This document shows positions 16,631 through 24,575 of a stretch of 32,421 nt of DNA, piece after piece. The stretch spans positions 1 to 32,421 of the forward strand of contig CABUQZ010000020.1 in assembly GCA_902493795.1 (NCBI GenBank), in the 5' to 3' direction. Each line of letters starts with the position of its first letter. Position 1 is the first letter of the stretch. Source of the stretch: an uncultured Clostridium sp. GTDB taxonomy: Bacteria; Bacillota_I; Bacilli_A; RF39; UBA660. Under the pieces are notes generated by a model. The model saw nothing but the letters and a program-made list of their open reading frames with translations. It searched no databases and was not told the DNA's origin. The position numbers and the translations under genes were made by a program.

Positions 16631-16658
16631 TTGACAATGTCAAATGATTTGATAAAAT
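16631..16658 (+). promoter_or_regulatory. Promoter with overlapping dyad operator before the HTH gene
   Basis: A perfect -35 TTGACA (16631-16636) and an extended -10 TGATAAAAT (16650-16658; TAAAAT at 16653) lie 16 bases apart. The -35 is half of an exact 6-1-6 dyad TTGACAATGTCAA (16631-16643). A repressor dimer bound there would block polymerase. The downstream gene encodes an HTH protein, so autoregulation is a natural inference. Confidence 0.65.
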
Positions 16659-16685
16659 TAAATTATAAGGTTGGAGGTATTTTCT

Positions 16686-17453
16686 ATGGATAAATTAAAT
16701 GATATATTGAACGAATTAGGTATTTCCAAAGTAAGGCTATCTAAATATCTAGGAGTTTCTAGACAGATGTTATACAACTACTTAGCAATGGATAGTATTA
16801 AAAGTTGGCCTAAAGAAAAATTTACTAGATTGTTATGTCTATTAAATATAAAAGGGGAGGAAGACTTAGAAAATTTGCCAATCGATGGTAATTATATCAT
16901 TGAAGTTGAATCTCGTTTAAATGATGGTGTTAAAGATAGTCTTGATAAAGAAATTCTTACAGATTTAAAAGGATTTAATAAAAAAGAACAAGATTTATTA
17001 TCAGATATAATAAATTTATTAAAAGAAAAATTATCAGATGATAAGACAAAAGAAACATTCTATGCATACACTTATTTGTATCATTATTTACAATCAATGG
17101 AAACAAACAAAGAACTAAAGTATATTCTTGCTTATATGTCTAAATCAATGGGATTCACTGATCCTAATGAATATGCATTTAATCAAGATCAACAATTTGT
17201 TTTTGAAGCAATATTGTTTTCAGGATTAACATTATATAACAATGGAGGTTCTTCAAAAGTTAAACTTGCTGAAGCTCATAATAGATTTGTTCAAGATATT
17301 GAACATAAAAACGAAGAAAAACTATCAAGAACGCAAGAATTAAATACTGCAAAAGTACAAGCATTAAGAGAGCTAGGTTATAGTGAAATAAACGAAGATA
17401 ATGCTAAAGAAGTGCTTGAAAAAATAGCAGAAATACAATCAAGAAAAGTATAA
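16686..17453 (+). CDS. Helix-turn-helix DNA-binding regulator
   Basis: The 255-aa protein starts with an HTH of the XRE/phage-repressor kind (LNDILNELGISKVRLSKYLG followed by SRQMLYNYLAM). A helical middle region (about 70-130) and a longer alpha-helical C-terminal part of about 130 residues ending in a coiled-coil-like stretch (ELNTAKVQALRELGYSEI) suggest oligomerisation or partner sensing. I know no name for the C-terminal part. The ATG at 16686 is chosen because GGAGGT (16673-16678) precedes it by 7 bases; the TTG at 16671 lies inside that site. A dyad covers its promoter. Neighbours downstream are a broken sigma-factor fragment, a DUF4177-like gene and the 1552-aa protein, so it may regulate them. 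Confidence 0.75.
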   Translation: MDKLNDILNELGISKVRLSKYLGVSRQMLYNYLAMDSIKSWPKEKFTRLLCLLNIKGEEDLENLPIDGNYIIEVESRLNDGVKDSLDKEILTDLKGFNKKEQDLLSDIINLLKEKLSDDKTKETFYAYTYLYHYLQSMETNKELKYILAYMSKSMGFTDPNEYAFNQDQQFVFEAILFSGLTLYNNGGSSKVKLAEAHNRFVQDIEHKNEEKLSRTQELNTAKVQALRELGYSEINEDNAKEVLEKIAEIQSRKV

Positions 17454-17457
17454 AATG

Positions 17458-17483
17458 AATCTACTAAAAAGTAGGTTTTTTTA
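17458..17483 (+). terminator. Terminator of the HTH gene
   Basis: An 8-pair stem (17458-17465 with 17470-17477, one G-T pair) with a 4-base loop leads into a run of seven T (17476-17482). Confidence 0.75.
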
Positions 17484-17516
17484 TTTATTACAATAATATA
17501 AGTAAGGTGAACAAAA

Positions 17517-17673
17517 ATAATCAATCATAATACTTTAAATTCATTCAATACACTATATGAAGATACATATCGAAATGTTTTAAAATATGTAATATGCAAT
17601 TGTTCTAACCTCAAAGACGTAAAAGATAATAGAAGATATACCAAAAGTAATTGATTCAATATCAAATAAATAA
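17517..17673 (+). pseudogene. Decayed sigma-70/ECF-type sigma factor N-terminal fragment
   Basis: In the frame of base 17517 the sequence reads LYEDTYRNVLKYVICNCSNL then KDVKD. It matches region 2.1-2.2 of ECF-like sigma factors of the form LYxxTYxxVLxYV...DVxDI. An AAGGTGA site lies at the right distance from 17517, where ATA stands in place of ATG. After GAT 17625-17627 the frame changes by one base and continues as IEDIPKVIDSISNK to the TAA at 17671-17673. Regions 2.3 to 4 are missing. Mutated start, frameshift and truncation together mark it as dead. Confidence 0.55.
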
Positions 17674-17697
17674 TATTATAATTTATAAGGAGGACTA

Positions 17698-17916
17698 ATG
17701 AAAAAAATAGAATTTATAGAAATAAAATCAGAATTATGTGGATGGGGAAGTTTCAAAGGTAAAAAATATGAATTTCCAAACATTAACGAAACAATAGAAG
17801 AAATGGTTAAAAATGACTGGGAATATTGCGGATATGTTCCAAAATATACAAGAGCAACAGGAGAAATTGAAACTTTATCTTTGATATTTCAAAAAGAAAG
17901 TGCTAAAGAAAAATAG
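17698..17916 (+). CDS. Small DUF4177-like protein
   Basis: The 72-aa soluble protein fits the DUF4177 pattern: a helix (NINETIEEMVKNDWEYCGYV) with the conserved W-E, then a strand pair around TGEIETLSLIFQKE. The family is common in Firmicutes and Bacteroidetes and has no settled function. AAGGAGG lies 4-5 bases before the ATG, and a perfect TATAAT (17677-17682) sits just upstream. A hairpin carries its stop codon. It sits between the broken sigma fragment and the 1552-aa gene. Whether it works with the large protein is unknown. Confidence 0.7.
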   Translation: MKKIEFIEIKSELCGWGSFKGKKYEFPNINETIEEMVKNDWEYCGYVPKYTRATGEIETLSLIFQKESAKEK

Positions 17917-17928
17917 CACTTTATAATT
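17897..17928 (+). terminator. Terminator-like hairpin over the stop codon of the DUF4177-like gene
   Basis: Arms 17897-17904 and 17915-17922 form a perfect 8-bp stem with a 10-base loop; the stop TAG (17914-17916) is at its edge. The following T-run is interrupted by AATA, so termination may be incomplete, and the large gene downstream could be partly co-transcribed. Confidence 0.55.
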
Positions 17929-17990
17929 TTATACTAAACAATATCAAAATAAAGTGTAATGTGATAAAATTATATTATAGGTGAGAGTAA

Positions 17991-20900
17991 ATGAATTATA
18001 AATATCAAAGAAGCCAAATATTTGGAAAAAGGTTGAAAGTACCAAAATATATTTTAAATAAAGTCTACAATTGTACTTTATCTCTTAATGAGTATTTTGA
18101 ATATCAACTAGATGATAAAATACCAATATCTTGTATTATGGAACAGGATAGAAAAATTCTAGAAAGATTTGGAATAGAAAGATGTAAAGAATTAGATTGG
18201 GAGTTAATTAATAAAATAATATATAATAATGATGTAAGTTTTAAAGATATATTAATGTCAATTGATTCACAGACCGAAGATATTAATAGAACTTTTTATG
18301 AATTAGTAAAAGACAAAATAAGACCTAGTGAGTATACTTCTCTAATGGCTAAACAATACTCTGATAGATTGTTTGAAATACCACCAATAGATGAATATGA
18401 AACGTTTGAGTTTAATGAATATAAAACAAGAAATTTAAAAATCAACTTTAATGATGGCAATGTTAGTTTGGAAGAAATTATTAAAAATTGGGATTTATTC
18501 AAAGACAAAGATTTAAGTTACTGTTTATTAAATGATAAAAATAACACAAGCAATATTACAGATAGTCTTTTAAAAGATTTTATGAATAATTATGGAACCC
18601 TAATTCCTTTAATAATCAAAGAAAATAATATTTATACATTCATCAATACGTTTTTTACTCTTTCTTCCAAAGAAGAAAAACACAATTATATAAAACAATT
18701 TACTGATGACATATTAAGAAATATTAACAAACAATATATAGAAAGAAGACAACTTATTAATATAACAGATAAAGAATACAAAGAAATATTTAAGTATTCA
18801 TCATTAGAAGAATTTCTAAAACTATTTCAAGAATGGAGAGTAAAACCTATAATTGAAGAGTTAAAAGAATTACCACAAGACTATGTTTTTAATATGCCCA
18901 TTCCTTTTACAGAGTTATTAAATTACAATGTTATAACTTTCATTAGAACTTATGGATTAAAAAATATTGTTGATTTTGATAATGAATGTGGACATTTCTT
19001 TTCAAAAAATAATTGTGAAATGTTAAAATTAATGTTTGATATGTATTTACATTATTCAGGAAATGAACATGATCCTAAAAAAACAATTCATACAAAAAAT
19101 ACTATAGATGAGAATGGTAATTACGTTGATAGGCCATATACTAAAGACGAATTCTATGAAGCAATGAAAAGAATGATAATATATGGTCCGAGTGACTTTA
19201 ATTATGCTAACAAAGCACCAGATTATAGAGATATGATAGGGGAATTTAGAGTTAGAAATGCCGAGTTGTTTCTAACAGATCAAGCACCAGAAGAATTGAA
19301 AAAAATGTTTTATACTAAATCAATTACCCCTCACTTGCTTTTAGAACATCCTGAATATATCCCTTATTTAAAGAATAAAGATTTGAGTTCTTGTTTGAAA
19401 AGTAGATATGTCCAAGTAGAAGATAATAATAAAACATATAGATATGAAAATATTTATAGATTCCTTAGCAGTAAAACTGATTTTAATGATGTTATGAATT
19501 TTATTACAGAGTATAGTGATGTTTTAGATATTATTTTTGATAGAAGAATACCAAATTACTATCAATATGAAATAAAGTTTTCAACTAATGATGATATTAA
19601 TCAAATTAGAAACAAATTGCATAAAGCATTTAGAAAACATATTATTGGAAAAAAATCAATATATCCCAATCATATTCCAAAAGAGTTAATTGAACAATAT
19701 CCATCAATGTTCATAGATAAAAATGCACCACAAGAATTACAAGATGCTTTTTACGGTAGAACTATTACTCCAGAATTTATTTTATCAAATCCAAATTATA
19801 GAGAATTTTTGAATAATGTTGATTTAGATGTTTTGTTTAAATATATGCCTGTTGACATAATTTCTGAAAATTTATCTGATGATTTAAAGACTTCTGATCA
19901 ATTAGACAATAGAACAGAATTTGGACAGATAAATTTTGTTAATGCAGTCGAAGAGATTTTTGGAAAATCAGATGCTTTAGAAGTTATGCTTATATATGCC
20001 AAATATATTGAACAAGTATATGAAGCTAATAATCTTAATAATTTTATATATAACCCAAAATTTTCACGAGACGATTTTCTAGATGAATTAGATAAAACTA
20101 TATTAAAAAATATTATTGATGGAAAAATGAAATACGATGAAAATATCCCGAGTCATTTCAAAAATAACAATCCTACTTTATTTTTGGGTTCAAATGTTTC
20201 ACAAGAAATAAAAAATAAATTCTATAATAGAGAATTTACATTAAAAGATTTTAATGATAATCCTGAATTATTAGATGTATTCGAAAATACAAATATAGCA
20301 TGTGCTTTTTCGGAAAAATTTTCATGGATTATACCACTATTTAATAATTCTGAGAACTTTAAAATAGCAAACTATAATTGTTTAAAAGTTATAGCAGAAT
20401 ATTATAAAATACAAGATGTTGAACTTCAAAATGTATTCAAAGAATATATTATGGAATATGGGTCTAATATTGATATAAAAAATATAAAATTTGTTACAGA
20501 AGTATTATCAAGACTATTATCATCAAACTCAAGTGAAATATTTACATTTAGAAAAGAGCTTGCTGTACAAATATTAAGATCTAAAAATCCATTAGAAAGT
20601 TTAAATAAAATTGAGGATGTATTTATAAGAAATAATATTCCGACAGTTGGAAAAATCTATTCTTGCTTTGAAATATTACATCCTGACTTCGAAGGATTCG
20701 ATTTTGGAGGATCTATGATGTCTCCAGTATTAAAAAAGTCATCAACAACAAGTAAAAAAATAATAGTATTCTCTGATTTAATTAAATCTTCATTTGGCTC
20801 TAATAATAGATCTATAAATGCTTACTTAAGAAATATAGAATTAGGTTCTAATTTATATGAACGAATTAAAGAAGGAGAGATTCAATTTGATTCACTTAAA

Positions 20901-22649
20901 GAAGATGAAATGAAAGAATTAACTATTTTCTGTAATCATTTAGCAACATTATATAACAATACAATGAAAGCTAAAAAAGAAAATGAAACTTTTACATCCA
21001 CTGGATACGTTTTAACAGATATTTTAGAACTTTCAAAGAAGTTATCTCCTGATGGAACATTAGATTATAATTTAGCAGATAGAGTTATTAGAATGTTCTG
21101 TGGATTTGCGGGAATTGATACATTAGAACAAGCTAAAGAATACATTAAACTAAAAGTAGAAACAGCCGATTTAAGAAATAGAGATGCTGCAAAATCAGAT
21201 ATGAAATTAGAACAAGGAGATTTCATAAAAGGAATTGGTGGTATTAAATACTTAAAAAACATTTTACAAAATGGTAGTGTTTCTAAAGAATATTTAGGTT
21301 CAAGTGCAGGTAGCGATGCAACTCCACTTGATACAGATATATCAATGATAATGAGTTCTAATGGAACAATAAGTGAAAAAATGAATGCAACAGCAGCATC
21401 GAGTTATGGTCCTATCTGGTTTGTATTAAAAAATGATGATAGATTTATTACCACTAGAACAGATAGTGAAACGATAGAGGCCAAAAGAGATATGTCTAAA
21501 ATGGAAGCATTTTATACAGGGGTTTTAGGAAAAGGACATTATGGAATCAGAACAGGATTTGCATCTAGTGAAATCAATTATATCGTAATGGAAAATTATG
21601 ATCCAAGAGTCGGATTAGAAATTGCCATAAATGGATTCTATATTCCTGTTGTAAATAAAGAAGGTAATATTATATTTACACCAAAAGATTATGATGAATT
21701 AAGATTTAAAATGAGTGGTTTATCATATTATGATGAAAATAACTATGCATTCTCCAAAAACCTAATTACAGAAGAAACTAAATATATTACAAATCAAATA
21801 GAAAAAAGTAATTATGAGGTTCAGGTTAAAAGAGAAAAGATTAATAGCATTATAAAAAAGTCACTTGAAGAATTGGGATTGCATTTAAAAACTAATATTG
21901 ACGGAGATTTAACAGAGGGATATGTAGAATTAATTGATACCGGATCAACAGGAAGAGGAACAAATAAACCTGGTGATGGCGACTTTGATTTTATGATGAG
22001 ATTAGATAAAAATATAATATCAAATCCTTCAAGATTAGCAGAACTAAAACAAACAATATTAAGAAATCTTGGTAGTGATAAATCTTCTTCTGTAAATGGA
22101 AATGGTGATTTCAGATTAAAAAATGTGAAAATAGATTCTGATACAATGGTAGATATTGATATTACATTTACAGAAAAAACAGATAAAGTATCTTATTCAA
22201 CAGATATGGCATTACAAGATAGACTCGCTACAATTAAAAAAATAGACAAAGAAAAATACAAATATGTTGTTGCTAATATATTACTAGCAAAACAAGTATT
22301 AAAAAAAGCGGAAGCCTATAAACCTAATCGTGGAGAAGTTCCACAAGGTGGGTTAGGGGGAGTAGGAATCGAAAATTGGATTCTTCAAAATGGTGGTTCA
22401 TTTATTGATGCTGCTAAAAGTTTTGTTGCATCAGCAGATGGCAAAAGTTTTGCTGAATTTCAGTCTACTTATCATATATGGGATTTTGGAGATAATCATT
22501 TAGCTGAAAGAAGAGGACATTATTCACATGATAATTTTGTCGAAAATAATATGAGTGAAGAAGGATATCTAAAAATGGTTAAAACATTGAAAGAATATTT
22601 AAATAATATAGAAATTAGTCAAATACAAACTGAAGGAATTAAAATATAA
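17991..22649 (+). CDS. 1552-aa repeat protein with C-terminal OAS/CD-NTase-like nucleotidyltransferase domain
   Basis: The protein looks cytoplasmic: no signal peptide or membrane span. Residues 1-330 are helical and unrecognised. About 335-800 hold three diverged ~150-residue repeats, best seen as LFLTDQAPEELKKMFY (from 426), MFIDKNAPQELQDAFY (from 573) and LFLGSNVSQEIKNKFY (near 729), each followed by a T-P/L motif and a 'nPey..yL' helix. A conserved-looking middle region follows: PTVGKIYSCFEILHPDF (884), SSAGSDATPLDTDIS (about 1102), GHYGIRTGF (about 1183), NGFYIPVV. The C-terminal ~240 residues are a polymerase-beta-type nucleotidyltransferase: GSTGRGT (1318-1324), DGDFDF with D1331 and D1333, and the third acid in VDID (D1388/D1390), then GGLGGVGIENWIL (about 1453), which resembles the C-terminal helix of OAS-like enzymes. 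The triad is intact, so it should be active. Product and substrate are unknown. GGTGAG lies 5 bases before the ATG. Confidence 0.8.
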   Translation: MNYKYQRSQIFGKRLKVPKYILNKVYNCTLSLNEYFEYQLDDKIPISCIMEQDRKILERFGIERCKELDWELINKIIYNNDVSFKDILMSIDSQTEDINRTFYELVKDKIRPSEYTSLMAKQYSDRLFEIPPIDEYETFEFNEYKTRNLKINFNDGNVSLEEIIKNWDLFKDKDLSYCLLNDKNNTSNITDSLLKDFMNNYGTLIPLIIKENNIYTFINTFFTLSSKEEKHNYIKQFTDDILRNINKQYIERRQLINITDKEYKEIFKYSSLEEFLKLFQEWRVKPIIEELKELPQDYVFNMPIPFTELLNYNVITFIRTYGLKNIVDFDNECGHFFSKNNCEMLKLMFDMYLHYSGNEHDPKKTIHTKNTIDENGNYVDRPYTKDEFYEAMKRMIIYGPSDFNYANKAPDYRDMIGEFRVRNAELFLTDQAPEELKKMFYTKSITPHLLLEHPEYIPYLKNKDLSSCLKSRYVQVEDNNKTYRYENIYRFLSSKTDFNDVMNFITEYSDVLDIIFDRRIPNYYQYEIKFSTNDDINQIRNKLHKAFRKHIIGKKSIYPNHIPKELIEQYPSMFIDKNAPQELQDAFYGRTITPEFILSNPNYREFLNNVDLDVLFKYMPVDIISENLSDDLKTSDQLDNRTEFGQINFVNAVEEIFGKSDALEVMLIYAKYIEQVYEANNLNNFIYNPKFSRDDFLDELDKTILKNIIDGKMKYDENIPSHFKNNNPTLFLGSNVSQEIKNKFYNREFTLKDFNDNPELLDVFENTNIACAFSEKFSWIIPLFNNSENFKIANYNCLKVIAEYYKIQDVELQNVFKEYIMEYGSNIDIKNIKFVTEVLSRLLSSNSSEIFTFRKELAVQILRSKNPLESLNKIEDVFIRNNIPTVGKIYSCFEILHPDFEGFDFGGSMMSPVLKKSSTTSKKIIVFSDLIKSSFGSNNRSINAYLRNIELGSNLYERIKEGEIQFDSLKEDEMKELTIFCNHLATLYNNTMKAKKENETFTSTGYVLTDILELSKKLSPDGTLDYNLADRVIRMFCGFAGIDTLEQAKEYIKLKVETADLRNRDAAKSDMKLEQGDFIKGIGGIKYLKNILQNGSVSKEYLGSSAGSDATPLDTDISMIMSSNGTISEKMNATAASSYGPIWFVLKNDDRFITTRTDSETIEAKRDMSKMEAFYTGVLGKGHYGIRTGFASSEINYIVMENYDPRVGLEIAINGFYIPVVNKEGNIIFTPKDYDELRFKMSGLSYYDENNYAFSKNLITEETKYITNQIEKSNYEVQVKREKINSIIKKSLEELGLHLKTNIDGDLTEGYVELIDTGSTGRGTNKPGDGDFDFMMRLDKNIISNPSRLAELKQTILRNLGSDKSSSVNGNGDFRLKNVKIDSDTMVDIDITFTEKTDKVSYSTDMALQDRLATIKKIDKEKYKYVVANILLAKQVLKKAEAYKPNRGEVPQGGLGGVGIENWILQNGGSFIDAAKSFVASADGKSFAEFQSTYHIWDFGDNHLAERRGHYSHDNFVENNMSEEGYLKMVKTLKEYLNNIEISQIQTEGIKI

Positions 22650-22659
22650 TTAACATAAT

Positions 22660-22703
22660 AAGCATCATAACTACTAACAATATAAGTAGTAATGATGCTT
22701 TTT
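22660..22703 (+). terminator. Strong terminator of the 1552-aa gene
   Basis: A 9-bp outer stem (22660-22668 with 22692-22700) and a 6-bp inner stem (22670-22675 with 22685-22690), separated by one A-A mismatch, close a 9-base loop and end in five T. Confidence 0.85.
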
Positions 22704-23319
22704 AAATATATTAGTAAAGAAAAGGCTAGGGGAAAAAGAGATATAATATAATGAAAAAAAATAATCAAATGAATTCTACCCTATTTAATAATAGAAAAAA
22801 GAAGTTATATGATAAAAATACAGCAAAAAAACTAATCAATAATTAATTATATTAAAGGTATAAAATACACAAAAAGAATCATAAAACAAATATAATTAAA
22901 AATGGTTAAAAAAAATCTATCACTCACCTATCAAATTTCTTAAAAATGCTAGAGTAGTAGATAAACACAAAAATATAGATAAATAAGATACTAGCAAATC
23001 GTATACAATAGATTAATACAGATACATATAATGAATAATAACATAAAATATAATAAATATATAAATATAAATAGATAGATTTAAAATATAAAAACATATC
23101 AATTAGATATAGAAAAAATATTAAAGAAATAAAAATTAAACATAGATGTTAAAAATATAGATCATATAATTATAAAAAGAATAAATAATATAATAATAAC
23201 ATAATAACAAAATAATAATAAAACGTATAATTATTAAGCTTTTTATCAATAATATGCTACTTCCTATAATTAGAGTTATGTTGCCTAGAATATATTAAAG
23301 AAAATATTAATATGATAAT
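22704..23319. other. Gene-poor, extremely AT-rich stretch with strong strand bias
   Basis: About 615 bases without a supported gene. The plus strand is heavily enriched in A over T, so the minus strand is T-rich. A 31-codon ORF at 22751-22846 (plus) has no ribosome site at proper distance. On the minus strand an open frame at 22924-23097 would give a 57-residue hydrophobic peptide (starts MFLYFKSIYLYLYIYY) but also lacks a ribosome site. The T-rich minus strand is what a gene for a membrane protein looks like, and the neighbouring minus-strand gene encodes one, so a decayed membrane-protein gene is possible. Confidence 0.4.
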
Positions 23320-24507
23320 CTATTCATCATATAAAATATTCTCTATCATAATATAATCATCTATATTAGATTTATTTATTTTAATATCTATATCTTTTAT
23401 TATTAATTCTGGATCATAAAGTATTATATTTGATTTATAAATTATATTATCATTTACAATTAATCTATAAAATGTCATATTAAATATTTTAATTGTATCT
23501 ATATAGCTAATTTGTTTATTAACTAAACCACTATATTTTTTTTCATTAATAAAACTTGGATTCAATGAATTAATATATCTAATTAGATATATCTTATCTT
23601 CCATAAAAATGTAGAGTAGGAGCATATACATATTTAAGGATACTAAACAGAAAGCACTCTCCCCTAGCCCATATAATACTCCAAAAGAAATGCATAACAT
23701 AATAGTAATAATTGCTATTTTCTTTAATAATAAAATATCTTTAGTAAATTGAAATGCATATATTACATTAGGATTTTCTTTTGATATAGTAACAGCGTTA
23801 TATAACCTTTTACTCTCATGCTCTATTTTCTTTGACTTCTTATAAATAATCAACATAAGTAATAAAATTATTAAAAAATAAAGTATAAATACATAAGGAA
23901 TTCTAACAAATACAAAAACAATAAATGAAGTAATATAAATGACACAATTAAATATTTTATTAAGCTGTATCTTATCGCAGAATTTTATATCAATAAGCAT
24001 ATCGTCTTCTTTAGGAGAAAAACACACATATTCTTTATTTCTTATTAAAAAGTATAAATCTACGACCGATGATAAAACAAACAAAATAAAGGCTGAAAAA
24101 CCATAAATAAAGTTAATATTGTTTGATTGTAATAATCTTGTTGAACAAAATAATGAATAAACAGAAAAAATAATTAAATAATCTCTTAAATTTAAAGTAT
24201 TATTGTCAAATAACTTAAGTCTTTTATTTAACTTAACACTACCTAATAACGTTATATATGAAAAAATTAAAAGTATAAAAATAACTAAATCAATGATATT
24301 GATATCTAAACCAAATATTAATAATAAAATAAAATACAAAGAATTTAAAAAAATACCCCCAATATTTATAAAACTAAAAATATTTTTAACTTTTTTCTTA
24401 ATAAAATAATGTTTTTCCTTTGAATAATCATTATCGGTTTTTATTTTAGACTTCAAATAATAAAAAGTAATAACATTAAATAAAATTAAAATAATATTGA
24501 CGTACAT
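23320..24507 (-). CDS. Multi-spanning membrane protein of unknown function
   Basis: The 395-aa protein has about 9-10 hydrophobic segments in two groups, residues 1-150 and 185-300 roughly, with a basic loop after the first span. The C-terminal ~100 residues are hydrophilic (from EDKIYLIRYINSLNP), ending in a strongly charged Ile/Asp/Asn-rich tail that probably lies in the cytoplasm. I do not recognise the family; no transporter signature or catalytic motif stands out. A GGAG site lies 8 bases from the ATG and a TTGTAA-16-TACAAT promoter precedes it. It is very AT-rich even for this window and lies beside the NTase protein and the gene-poor stretch, suggesting an accessory gene. Confidence 0.7.
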   Translation of the reverse strand: MYVNIILILFNVITFYYLKSKIKTDNDYSKEKHYFIKKKVKNIFSFINIGGIFLNSLYFILLLIFGLDINIIDLVIFILLIFSYITLLGSVKLNKRLKLFDNNTLNLRDYLIIFSVYSLFCSTRLLQSNNINFIYGFSAFILFVLSSVVDLYFLIRNKEYVCFSPKEDDMLIDIKFCDKIQLNKIFNCVIYITSFIVFVFVRIPYVFILYFLIILLLMLIIYKKSKKIEHESKRLYNAVTISKENPNVIYAFQFTKDILLLKKIAIITIMLCISFGVLYGLGESAFCLVSLNMYMLLLYIFMEDKIYLIRYINSLNPSFINEKKYSGLVNKQISYIDTIKIFNMTFYRLIVNDNIIYKSNIILYDPELIIKDIDIKINKSNIDDYIMIENILYDE

Positions 24508-24525
24508 ATAACCAACTCCATTTTA

Positions 24526-24553
24526 ATTGTATCATTTTTAAATATTTTTACAA
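24526..24553 (-). promoter_or_regulatory. Promoter of the multi-spanning membrane protein gene
   Basis: On the minus strand TTGTAA (24548-24553), a 16-base spacer and TACAAT (24526-24531), 18 bases upstream of the ATG. It sits immediately after the terminator of the preceding gene. Confidence 0.55.
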
Positions 24554-24575
24554 TAAAAAAGAGGTTACCCTCTTT
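24554..24575 (-). terminator. Terminator overlapping the stop codon of the zinc-ribbon gene
   Basis: Arms 24558-24564 and 24569-24575 make a 7-bp stem (AAAGAGG type) with a 4-base loop, followed by six U on the minus strand (24555-24560). The stop codon (24574-24576) overlaps the stem. Confidence 0.85.

Noticed and set aside
22751..22846. 31-codon ORF after the NTase terminator
   Set aside because: The only purine-rich site is about 20 bases away, the start overlaps a TATAAT-like string, and the Lys/Asn composition is what random A-rich sequence gives.
22900..23230. Possible CRISPR-like or simple repeat array in the A-rich stretch
   Set aside because: There are many short ATA/AATA runs but no regularly spaced identical units.
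16631..24507. Canonical CBASS operon
   Set aside because: The NTase is fused into a 1552-aa protein and no recognised effector, Cap2/Cap3 or HORMA/TRIP13 gene is adjacent.
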